Assembly (NCBI RefSeq): GCF_018831085.1
Contig: NZ_JAGPNM010000005.1
Span: 1 to 64,000, forward strand
Length of the DNA: 64,000 nucleotides
Direction of reading: 5' to 3'
DNA from: Rheinheimera oceanensis
GTDB lineage: Bacteria; Pseudomonadota; Gammaproteobacteria; Enterobacterales; Alteromonadaceae
Shown here: positions 36,774 through 44,115 of the stretch, piece by piece
How the letters are laid out: every line of letters begins with the position of its first letter
How positions within the stretch are numbered: position 1 is the stretch's first letter
Translations under genes and position numbers: made by a program
Notes under the pieces: generated by a model
Told to the model about the DNA's origin: nothing
What the model saw: only the letters and a program-made list of their open reading frames with translations
Databases searched by the model: none

Positions 36774-38169
36774 TGCCAGTTTAACTTTTGTCGGTGCTGC
36801 TCAGCAGGTTACCGGCTCGTGCTATCTTATACGCGTTAATAATCAGCAAATTTTGCTGGATTGCGGCATGGTGCAGGGCGCTGATCAAATTCGTGAATGG
36901 CATAAATTTCATTTTGCCTTTAGGCCCAAAGATATTGATTTAGTTATTTTATCCCACGCCCATATCGACCATAGCGGCCTGCTGCCGCTGCTGGTTGCGC
37001 GCGGTTTTGACGGCAAAATACTTTGCACCCCCGGCACTGCTGAGCTGCTGCCAATACTGCTGAAAGACTCAGTGCATTTGTATTTAAAAGATTTAGAGTG
37101 GCAAAACAAAAAAGCGGCACGCTCGGGTAAAAAGCTGCAAGACCCGGTGTTATCAATAGCTGACGCCGAGCGCGTAGCGCAGTTGTGTGAAACACTAAGC
37201 TACAAAAAGCGTGTTACTCCTTTGCCGGGGGTAGAGCTGGAGTTTGCCGATGCCGGGCATATTCTGGGCTCGGCCATAGTGCAATTGTGGCTTAAAGGCA
37301 GTAAAGCCATGCGAAAACTGGTGTTTTCCGGTGATTTAGGTAACCCGGCAACAGTGCTGATGCACGACCCCACAGACATTGGTCAGGCTGATATTGTCCT
37401 GATGGAGAGTACTTACGGTAACCGTAACCATCAGAATATCGATAACTCACTTGAAGAGCTGGCTACCGCGCTGGAACACGCCAATAAAGACGGTGGCAAT
37501 GTGTTTATTCCGGCTTTTGCTCTTGGTCGCTCGCAGGAAATTTTGTACTACCTGGCACTGCTGCATAATCAGGGCAGGTTAAAGCAGCGGATGGTGTTTC
37601 TTGACAGCCCTATGGCTATTAGTATCACCAATATATATAACGACTACCTGCACAGTCTGGAGCAAAAAGACTTAGCGGCGATTGGCTTTAAGAAAGGCAT
37701 GCAACTGCAGGACTTACTGCCAATGCTGCGCTTAACCGAAAGCGTGGAAGAATCAATGGCGATAAACCGTGTTAGCGGCGGAGCTATTATTATTGCCGGT
37801 AGCGGTATGTGTAATGGCGGCCGTATTGTGCATCATTTAAAACACAACTTATGGAAAAGCTCGAACCACCTGATTTTTGTCGGCTTTCAGGCGCAGGGTA
37901 CTTTAGGCCGGCGACTGGTGGATGGCGAGCGGCGGGTAAAACTGTTTGGTCAGGAAATAGTAGTAAAAGCCAAAGTGCACACTATTGGCGGTTTTTCGGC
38001 TCATGCCGGCCAGAGTGAACTGTTAGACTGGGCGCAGGCCATCGGCGGGCAGCCACAGTTTTATTTAGTACATGGCGAGCCAGAGGCACAAACCGTGCTG
38101 CAACAGGAGTTTGCACAGCTTGGTATAGCGGCAAAAATTCCGGCTAAAGGCGATGTTGTTGAGCTATAA
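36763..38169 (+). CDS. Beta-CASP metallo-beta-lactamase-fold RNA-processing protein
   Basis: A 468-residue protein of the CPSF73/Ysh1-like group. The metal site motif HAHIDH is at residues 65-70 with LDCGMVQG nearby, and later motifs include the His in DAGHILGS, the Asp in FSGDLGN and the His in FSAHAGQ. The beta-CASP insertion has ALGRSQE and GSGMCNGGRIVHHL. Such proteins are RNA endo/exonucleases; the RNA target in bacteria of this type is unknown. A near-perfect AAGGAGG precedes the ATG inside the transporter gene, so the two are translationally coupled. Confidence 0.88.
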   Translation: MPLNASLTFVGAAQQVTGSCYLIRVNNQQILLDCGMVQGADQIREWHKFHFAFRPKDIDLVILSHAHIDHSGLLPLLVARGFDGKILCTPGTAELLPILLKDSVHLYLKDLEWQNKKAARSGKKLQDPVLSIADAERVAQLCETLSYKKRVTPLPGVELEFADAGHILGSAIVQLWLKGSKAMRKLVFSGDLGNPATVLMHDPTDIGQADIVLMESTYGNRNHQNIDNSLEELATALEHANKDGGNVFIPAFALGRSQEILYYLALLHNQGRLKQRMVFLDSPMAISITNIYNDYLHSLEQKDLAAIGFKKGMQLQDLLPMLRLTESVEESMAINRVSGGAIIIAGSGMCNGGRIVHHLKHNLWKSSNHLIFVGFQAQGTLGRRLVDGERRVKLFGQEIVVKAKVHTIGGFSAHAGQSELLDWAQAIGGQPQFYLVHGEPEAQTVLQQEFAQLGIAAKIPAKGDVVEL

Positions 38170-38273
38170 GCGTTAACATACATTTTGTTACTTTTGGGCT
38201 ATGGTCAGGGGCGCGTGCGGTGCCTTATAGTGTTTGCTACTTCAATGACAGCAGCGTGATACGGAGTAGCACA

Positions 38274-39254
38274 ATGCGTAGCATCCTCTTTTTTTCCGGC
38301 CTGATACTCAGCAGTAGCGTGCTGGCTAATTCTCCTGATCCGCAGGCATTGACCGCACAGGTTAAAGCCCTATGGCAAGCCAAAGATGCTCAGGCGGCAC
38401 AAGCATTATTAACGCCTTTGGTCACTAAAAAAACCAAAGATGCCCAGTTGCTGGCCTTGCTGGGGCAAACCGAGGCACTATTAAACAACGCAGACAAAGC
38501 AGAAGACTTGCTGGAAAAAGCCGTAAAGCTTGACAGTAAAAACGCAGACTATCAGCATTGGTATGCTACGGTAAGCTGTAATCTGGCATCTTCTGCCAGT
38601 ATGTTAAGTGCGCTGGGGTATGCCAAGCGCTGCAAAAAAGCCTACGAAACCGCCCTTAAACTGGCACCGGAAAACCCGCGCAGCTATATTGCGCTGGGTA
38701 GTTTTCTTGCCCAGGCACCCGGTATTGCCGGTGGTGATAAAGACAAAGCTTTACAACTTGCAGAGCAGTTAAAGCAGATTGATCCCTTACAAGGGGCCCT
38801 GTTACAGCTGAATGCGTCTGACTTGCAGGATGACGCTGCTTTTAATGCGCTTTTAGCCAAAGATGAGCTGCTGACGCAGCGGCCGGAAACCTACCTGCAG
38901 CGTGGTGTTGCCTTTTCCCGCGCTGATGAACATGTTAAAGCAATGGCATTGTTTGATCAGGCGCTGGCCATGCCTGCAAGCGATGATGAAGCCGCCGCTG
39001 CGCAAGCTCAGGCACTGTATCAAATTGGCCGCTCGGCAGTAAAAGGTGGGCTGGCTGTTGATAAAGGTATTAGCGCTTTGCAGCAGTTTATTGCGCAGCA
39101 GCCAGCGGCAGATAATATCGACTGGGCAAAGTTGCGTTTAGGTCAGTTATATATAGCGCAGCAACAACAGGCTAAAGCAGAAGAAATTTTAAAACCACTG
39201 TTGGCATCAACACAGGACAAAGAGTTAAAAGGTGAGCTGCAAAAGCTGCTCTGA
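38274..39254 (+). CDS. Periplasmic tetratricopeptide repeat protein
   Basis: A 326-residue protein with a signal peptide (MRSILFFSGLILSSSVLANS) and several TPR units, for example LLALLGQTEALLNNADKAEDLLEKA-like pairs and TYLQRGVAFSRADEHVKAMALFDQAL. Both are shown only in part here. TPR proteins act as scaffolds, but no partner is visible. The ATG at 38274 was chosen because it begins the signal peptide; the frame is open back to 38220. It is not clearly in an operon with its neighbours. Confidence 0.8.
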   Translation: MRSILFFSGLILSSSVLANSPDPQALTAQVKALWQAKDAQAAQALLTPLVTKKTKDAQLLALLGQTEALLNNADKAEDLLEKAVKLDSKNADYQHWYATVSCNLASSASMLSALGYAKRCKKAYETALKLAPENPRSYIALGSFLAQAPGIAGGDKDKALQLAEQLKQIDPLQGALLQLNASDLQDDAAFNALLAKDELLTQRPETYLQRGVAFSRADEHVKAMALFDQALAMPASDDEAAAAQAQALYQIGRSAVKGGLAVDKGISALQQFIAQQPAADNIDWAKLRLGQLYIAQQQQAKAEEILKPLLASTQDKELKGELQKLL

Positions 39255-39300
39255 TACACTTAAGGCCTTAGCTAACTGTAGCAGAGTATCAGGGCCTTTT
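39251..39300 (+). promoter_or_regulatory. Competing hairpins between the TPR gene and gloA2
   Basis: CTGATAC (39251-39257) pairs perfectly with GTATCAG (39286-39292). AAGGCC (39262-39267) can pair instead with GGCCTT, followed by a T-run that ends at the gloA2 ATG. The two foldings cannot form together. The second resembles a terminator that abuts the gloA2 start codon. Confidence 0.4.
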
Positions 39301-39302
39301 TT

Positions 39303-39698
39303 ATGCCACGACCAACGCTTAGCGCCATTCATCATGTGGCGATAATTTGCAGCGATTACCCCCGTTCAAAGCAGTTTTACACCGGGTTGCTGGGCTTAAC
39401 TGTTATTGCCGAAAATTACCGCCGCGAGCGCGATTCCTGGAAGCTGGATTTAGCCCTGCCAAACGGTAACCAAATCGAGCTGTTCAGCTTTCCCAATCCG
39501 CCACCCAGGCCAAGTAAACCTGAAGCGCAAGGCCTGCGCCATCTGGCGTTTGTGGTAGATAGCGTTGCAGAGTTTGCCGATTACTTAACGCAAAACGGCG
39601 TAGCGGTAGAGCCAATCCGCATTGACGAATTTACCGGCAAAGCCTTTACCTTCTTTCAAGACCCAGACGGCCTGCCGCTGGAGTTGTATCAGCGCTGA
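39303..39698 (+). CDS. gloA2: VOC-family glyoxalase-like protein (YaeR/GloA2)
   Basis: A 131-residue vicinal-oxygen-chelate protein with the paired beta-alpha-beta-beta-beta modules. HHVAIICSDY, RRERDSWKLDLAL, ELFSFPNPP, GLRHLAFVVD and FFQDPDGLPLELY match E. coli YaeR (GloA2) almost word for word. The metal ligands expected are His in HHVAI, Glu in QIELF, His in LRHLAF and Glu in PLELY. Activity on methylglyoxal is inferred from the family. No Shine-Dalgarno sequence is seen; the T-run of a possible terminator abuts the ATG. Confidence 0.9.
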   Translation: MPRPTLSAIHHVAIICSDYPRSKQFYTGLLGLTVIAENYRRERDSWKLDLALPNGNQIELFSFPNPPPRPSKPEAQGLRHLAFVVDSVAEFADYLTQNGVAVEPIRIDEFTGKAFTFFQDPDGLPLELYQR

Positions 39699-39875
39699 TT
39701 ACATCAAGGTTAATAAAAATTTGAACATGAAAATGTATTGCTTATAAAAGCATTTTTAAAGGTTACTTTGTATAAAACAACTTTTCTGTACTTGCTCAAT
39801 GGCTTATAAACTAAAGTTGTTATTGTCTGATACTTATCAGACAGCTTAGACAGGTTACTACGCAGGAATTTTAAA

Positions 39876-41924
39876 GTGAAAATTGTCAGCCCTGAACCAT
39901 TCTCTCTTTCTCGTCGGGTAGTACATTTTTGCTGTATTTGCCTGCTGCTTAGTATTGGCTACAGCTATGCTGCGGAGCAGGAAACAGATGCTGCACTTGA
40001 GCAGCAGTTAGACAAGCTTATTGGTTTTGCCAACTACCCGGAAGATAAGGTTACACTTAGCAAAATTATTGCAGCGCTAAATGAATCTACCCCGGTTGAA
40101 AGCTATGCCAGAGCGAGAGGTTATCAGGTTTTGTCGTTGGCGCTTGGCGATAAGGATACTACTGCAGCACTGGCATTAGCTGACAGTTTTCTCAGTTTAC
40201 CAAGAATACAATCCTCGCCGGCCGCTACTGCAGAGCTACTGGCAGTAAAAGCCGAGATTTACTTACAAAATAACAACGCAGATAAAAGTCTGGAGCTTAT
40301 ACCTGCTATTGAGCAACAGCTGGAAATGGTAAGCAGCAGCCGTACACGCTACTACACCCATAGTGTTATTGGTCAGGTATTGCAAAATAGCAGGCAGTTT
40401 GCTGCTGCATTGGAGCATTTTCTGCAAGCTCATGCTGCTATCAGCAATACTGATGATGTCAACACACAGCGGCGCAGACAATTTCTTAACCTGCAAATTG
40501 CCAGAGTTCAGTTATCGCTGCAAAATTTTAAAGCTGCGCTGGAGTTACTGGATAAAACCATTGAAGACTCTTTAAAGCATGACCTGCGACAGCGTCTGCC
40601 AGAGCTTTATCTGAACCGGGCTTATGCCGCGCGTGAACTGAATGGCCTGTCGCTTGAAATTATTGACGCTTTTCTGCAGGCGGCGCAGATTGGCAAAGAA
40701 CAGGGAAATCAGCGGGTAGAGCTTGCCAGCTATAACAATGCCGGCGCAGCGTTATTGTTGTTGAAGCACTATGATAAAGCCGAGCAATATTTGCAGCGCG
40801 CCAGGGATATAGCCGTATCAACAAATAATATTACCGAAGGCACTGTTATTGATTTTAACCTGGGTTATATCAAGGTATTACGTGGTAACCATGATACCGG
40901 GCTCAATGAGATGCGAAGTGCTGCCGGAGTATTCAGCTCTTTTGCACCGGCAAGCCAGGTTGCCCAGATCCAGGGGCTGTTAGCTGATGCTTATGAAGTT
41001 GCCGGCCGCTATGAGCTGCAAGCACAGGCATTAAAGGAGCAAATTCGGCTGAAAGATGAATTTTTCCAATCTGAACGCGATAAAGTATTCAGTGAACTGC
41101 AAATTCGTTATCAGGCGGAAGAAAATGCCCTGCAAATTAAACTATTGGAGCAGCAAACCGAGTTGCAGCGCAAGGAACTGGACAACCGTACACTGACCCA
41201 ACGATTGATCCTGCTCGCGGTATTACTGGTACTTTTAATAGCTGCCTTGTTATTTTTTGCCTATATCAGCAGCCGAAAAGTTAACCAGTTACTTAGTAAA
41301 AACAACGAAATGCTGCAACAGCAATCTTTGCATGACCCTCTGACAGGGCTATTGAACCGCCGCGCACTGCAGAACTATATGCCGGAAGATCGGCGCCAAC
41401 TAACAGATAGCCACGCTATTTTTCTGCTTGATGTAGACCACTTTAAACATATTAATGATGTATCCGGCCACGGCGGCGGAGATGAAATATTGGTCACAGT
41501 CGCTAAAAAGCTCAAAGCGCTGTGCCGTGCGGATGATTTAGCTATCCGATGGGGCGGTGAAGAGTTTTTACTGGTGTTGCACCACAGCCAGGCCGAGGTT
41601 TTGCCGAAACTGGCAAAACGTATTTTGCATGATATCGGCGCCCAGCCACTGTATATCGACGGTAACCCTGTCAGAGTAACCATGAGTGGCGGTTATATCT
41701 GTTTGCCGGTTAAACACTTAGAGCAGCAAAGTCTGTACTGGGAAACAGCCTTGAAACTGGCTGATCACCTGCTGTATCAGGCCAAGACAAAAGGGCGTAA
41801 TCAAATTATCGGTGTAGTATCTTTAAATATCGGTAATGAAATGCCACGGTTATCTGACCAACAACTGCTGCAACGCCTGGTATCAGGGCAATGTACTACG
41901 CTTACTATTAACGGCCCGGCTTAG
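39876..41924 (+). CDS. TPR-sensor membrane diguanylate cyclase (GGDEF)
   Basis: A 682-residue protein. A signal peptide is followed by about 400 residues of TPR repeats in the periplasm (YNNAGAALLLLKHYDKAEQYL and similar), a coiled segment, a membrane helix at about 442-465, and a GGDEF domain. The active-site motif is GGEEF at 560-564, which is competent in known cyclases. The inhibitory site RADD (551-554) lies exactly five residues before it, so product inhibition is expected. It should make cyclic di-GMP in response to an unknown periplasmic partner. The start is GTG at 39876 with AGGA upstream. Confidence 0.88.
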   Translation: MKIVSPEPFSLSRRVVHFCCICLLLSIGYSYAAEQETDAALEQQLDKLIGFANYPEDKVTLSKIIAALNESTPVESYARARGYQVLSLALGDKDTTAALALADSFLSLPRIQSSPAATAELLAVKAEIYLQNNNADKSLELIPAIEQQLEMVSSSRTRYYTHSVIGQVLQNSRQFAAALEHFLQAHAAISNTDDVNTQRRRQFLNLQIARVQLSLQNFKAALELLDKTIEDSLKHDLRQRLPELYLNRAYAARELNGLSLEIIDAFLQAAQIGKEQGNQRVELASYNNAGAALLLLKHYDKAEQYLQRARDIAVSTNNITEGTVIDFNLGYIKVLRGNHDTGLNEMRSAAGVFSSFAPASQVAQIQGLLADAYEVAGRYELQAQALKEQIRLKDEFFQSERDKVFSELQIRYQAEENALQIKLLEQQTELQRKELDNRTLTQRLILLAVLLVLLIAALLFFAYISSRKVNQLLSKNNEMLQQQSLHDPLTGLLNRRALQNYMPEDRRQLTDSHAIFLLDVDHFKHINDVSGHGGGDEILVTVAKKLKALCRADDLAIRWGGEEFLLVLHHSQAEVLPKLAKRILHDIGAQPLYIDGNPVRVTMSGGYICLPVKHLEQQSLYWETALKLADHLLYQAKTKGRNQIIGVVSLNIGNEMPRLSDQQLLQRLVSGQCTTLTINGPA

Positions 41925-41939
41925 CTGCACTACTCCGGC

Positions 41940-42659
41940 TTATTGCAACAAAGCCTGCCTGTTTTGCTGGTACACTGCAATGGCGCTATTTAACTGCGCC
42001 ATAAAATCAGGTTCTTTTTCCAAAAAACGTTTACTGATATAAATGGCAAAGGGTAACTCCCGCATAGTTTTAAACTGATAGTCCTGCAACGGATAGTTAT
42101 GCTCTCTAATTACGGTTAACGCGGTTTGCTCCGGTAGCATAATGGCATCTACCCGGCGATTATTTAACAAGCGGAACAGATCCCGAATATTGTTTGGCCC
42201 ACCAGCTACGCGGTAGCCTTGCGCTTTTAACCAAAGATAAATATTGCTGTTAATTTGCGCCGATACAATAGCGCGGCTGGCAAAGTTACTGCTGTCGGGT
42301 GTCAATGTTTGCTCCTGCGTTAACCATACCCAGGTCCAGCGGGTAATACTTACCGGATCTGAGAATACTGCCATGCTATTGCGCTCGGCATTTTCTGAGG
42401 CTAAAAATAAACCGTCGATTACCTCATTCTGCAAATCCAGTACTGCGCGGCCATAATTGGGCACCAGCGAAATATGAAAATCACGCTGCAACTGCTGCAT
42501 AATAAACACAAAAGCGTCATAGCCTTCGCCTTTATACTGGCCGTCTTCAACATAGGTATAGGGAGGGTAGTCAGGCATTGCCATACGCAATACGGCTTTG
42601 TCTGACGCGGCTGCGGTGAACCCGGCAATAAAACAACAAAAACACAGTAAATGCCGCAT
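41940..42659 (-). CDS. Periplasmic solute-binding-like protein (SBP family 3)
   Basis: A 239-residue protein with a signal peptide (MRHLLCFCCFIAGFTAAA) and a type 3 extracellular solute-binding fold, seen in MPDYPPYTYVEDGQYKGEGYDAF. No ABC permease or ATPase genes are adjacent. This makes it an orphan binding protein, as is common in Alteromonadales, where such proteins often feed sensors. Ligand unknown. It is convergent with the cyclase upstream (15-base gap). Confidence 0.75.
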   Translation of the reverse strand: MRHLLCFCCFIAGFTAAASDKAVLRMAMPDYPPYTYVEDGQYKGEGYDAFVFIMQQLQRDFHISLVPNYGRAVLDLQNEVIDGLFLASENAERNSMAVFSDPVSITRWTWVWLTQEQTLTPDSSNFASRAIVSAQINSNIYLWLKAQGYRVAGGPNNIRDLFRLLNNRRVDAIMLPEQTALTVIREHNYPLQDYQFKTMRELPFAIYISKRFLEKEPDFMAQLNSAIAVYQQNRQALLQ

Positions 42660-42730
42660 TAAATGCTAAACCTTATGCTTACTTATGACCGCTCAAGTCT
42701 AGTTTATTAACATAAGTTTGCGTAGTGCGG

Positions 42731-42762
42731 CAGGGGCCTGATCCTGAAACCTGAAGCCCCTG
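42731..42762 (-). terminator. Possible weak terminator hairpin after pheA
   Basis: CAGGGGC / GCCCCTG form a 7-bp stem just beyond the pheA stop on the minus strand. The 18-base loop is large and no T-run follows, so termination is doubtful. Confidence 0.35.
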
Positions 42763-42773
42763 AACACATTTGA

Positions 42774-43928
42774 TCAGCCGGCAGTAACCTGAGTTGGCTC
42801 AATATCCTCACTGGGGTAGCAACCTAATACCTTAATAAATTTAGTGATTTTATTTAACTCTTCTAAGGCGCGGGTCATGGCGTAGTCATTCAGGTTGGCA
42901 AATACGTCAACATAAAACATCTCTTCCCACGGGTTGCCATTAATAGGGCGGGATTCCAGTTTGCCCATACTGATACCATGTTGCTTTAACACCAGTAAGG
43001 CATCTACCAGAGCGCCGGGTTGCTGGCCGGTGTACATAATAAAGGTGGTTTTTGCCGGTATGGCTTTGGCTACGGTTACCGGTTTACGCGCTACGACAAT
43101 AAAACGGCTGACATTGTCTTTCTGGTTAGCCAGATCCCGGGTAAGCACTTGCAAACCGTATAGCTGGCCGCCTTCTTCGCCACCAATAGCTACTACGGTT
43201 GGGTCTTGTTGCTGTTTAATGCGGTTAAAGGCGTCGGATGAGCTGTCGCAGTATTCAATTTTTACTTGCGATAACCCTTGCAGGTACTGGCTGCACTGGG
43301 CAATAACCTGCGGGTGGGCGCACACCTGGCGGATTTTACTTAAATCGGTGCCTGGTAAACCGAGCAGGCAGTGGGCGATAGGGTGGGTCAGCTCGCCAAC
43401 AATAGATAACCGGGTATGCTGCAGCAAGTCGTACACCTCGTTAATGCTGCCCGATGAAGTGTTTTCAATCGGCAGCAAGGCATAATCGGCGTGGCCGGTT
43501 TCAACCGCTTGTACTATTTCGTTAAAGCTGTCGCAGCCTTGTTCAATAATACGCTCGGCGCGGCGGGTAAAATACTTTTGTGTTGCCCAGTAACTGTATG
43601 AACCCTGGCCACCTAAAAAAGCCACCCGCACTGCCGGGCTATTGGTGCCGTTTAGCTGGCCCTGAATTTTAGCCTGCTGTTGCAGCACAGAGTCTTCAAT
43701 AATCACGTGGTACAGCCGGGTGACATATTGGGCATCCAGCGCCAATGGCTTACCTTGTTCAATTAGCGACAGCAGCAGCTCTTGCTCGCGCTTTTGGTCA
43801 CGTATCGGTTTGTTTTGTGCCAGTTTGGCGTCGGCTACAGCCAGTGCCAGTTGCCGCCGTTTTGACAATAAAGCCAGCAGTTGTTTGTCGGTATCAGATA
43901 TTGCGTGGCGTATTTCATCCAGTTCCAT
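42774..43928 (-). CDS. pheA: Bifunctional chorismate mutase / prephenate dehydratase
   Basis: PheA makes phenylpyruvate from chorismate in two steps. The N-terminal AroQ mutase (about 1-90, ISDTDKQLLALLSKRRQLALAV region) is followed by the dehydratase domain (FLGGQGSYSYWA, PIENTSSGSINEVYDLL) and an ACT domain with the Phe-binding ESRP at 325-328. The 384-residue length matches E. coli (386 aa). It is preceded by a Phe attenuator (43965-44078), so expression should fall when charged tRNA-Phe is abundant. Confidence 0.97.
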   Translation of the reverse strand: MELDEIRHAISDTDKQLLALLSKRRQLALAVADAKLAQNKPIRDQKREQELLLSLIEQGKPLALDAQYVTRLYHVIIEDSVLQQQAKIQGQLNGTNSPAVRVAFLGGQGSYSYWATQKYFTRRAERIIEQGCDSFNEIVQAVETGHADYALLPIENTSSGSINEVYDLLQHTRLSIVGELTHPIAHCLLGLPGTDLSKIRQVCAHPQVIAQCSQYLQGLSQVKIEYCDSSSDAFNRIKQQQDPTVVAIGGEEGGQLYGLQVLTRDLANQKDNVSRFIVVARKPVTVAKAIPAKTTFIMYTGQQPGALVDALLVLKQHGISMGKLESRPINGNPWEEMFYVDVFANLNDYAMTRALEELNKITKFIKVLGCYPSEDIEPTQVTAG

Positions 43929-43964
43929 GTTAATTATCTCTTTGTTTAGTGCTGATAAAGTGGC

Positions 43965-43993
43965 AAAAAAAAACCTCCCGGCGTGGGAGGTTT
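43965..43993 (-). terminator. Attenuator terminator of pheA
   Basis: On the minus strand, AAACCTCCC and GGGAGGTTT form a 9-bp stem around ACGCC, followed by nine T in total. It lies between the leader peptide and pheA, 36 bases before the pheA ATG, which is the place of the E. coli pheA attenuator. Confidence 0.92.
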
Positions 43994-44034
43994 CTGGTAT
44001 TACTGCGCGCGCAGCTTACCGCCTCCCGTGTAAG
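43985..44034 (-). promoter_or_regulatory. Antiterminator and pause structure of the pheA attenuator
   Basis: Within the leader transcript, GGGAGG at the end of the leader peptide frame can pair with CCTCCC of the terminator. GGTA/TACC and a perfect CTGCGC/GCGCAG hairpin stack inside. This folding excludes the terminator. The same GGCGGTAA can pair upstream with TTACCACC (one mismatch), giving the protector hairpin. Together they make the classic 1:2, 2:3, 3:4 set. Confidence 0.8.
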
Positions 44035-44078
44035 GTGGTAAAGCGAAAAAAGCTGAGCGCGGTATTAAGTATTTTCAT
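44016..44078 (-). CDS. pheL: Phe leader peptide (PheL-like)
   Basis: A 20-residue frame, too short for usual gene callers, begins MKILNTALSFFRF and ends GRR. Three Phe codons lie within four positions (FFRF), so ribosome stalling would report charged tRNA-Phe. Its 3' codons contain the GGGAGG strand of the antiterminator, as attenuation requires. An in-frame ATG at 44090 would add four residues but may lie outside the transcript. No clear Shine-Dalgarno sequence is present. E. coli PheL (15 aa, seven Phe) is the functional parallel. Confidence 0.85.
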   Translation of the reverse strand: MKILNTALSFFRFTTLHGRR

Positions 44079-44085
44079 GGCGTCT

Positions 44086-44115
44086 AACATAGTCCGTCTG
44101 GATGGCTAAAGTCAA
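44086..44115 (-). promoter_or_regulatory. Candidate pheL-pheA promoter
   Basis: On the minus strand TTGACT (44110-44115) and TATGTT (44086-44091) are 18 bases apart. The -35 box overlaps the stop codon of the acylase gene. The predicted start of transcription, about 44078-44080, coincides with the leader ATG at 44078. Another promoter inside the acylase gene cannot be excluded. Confidence 0.5.
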
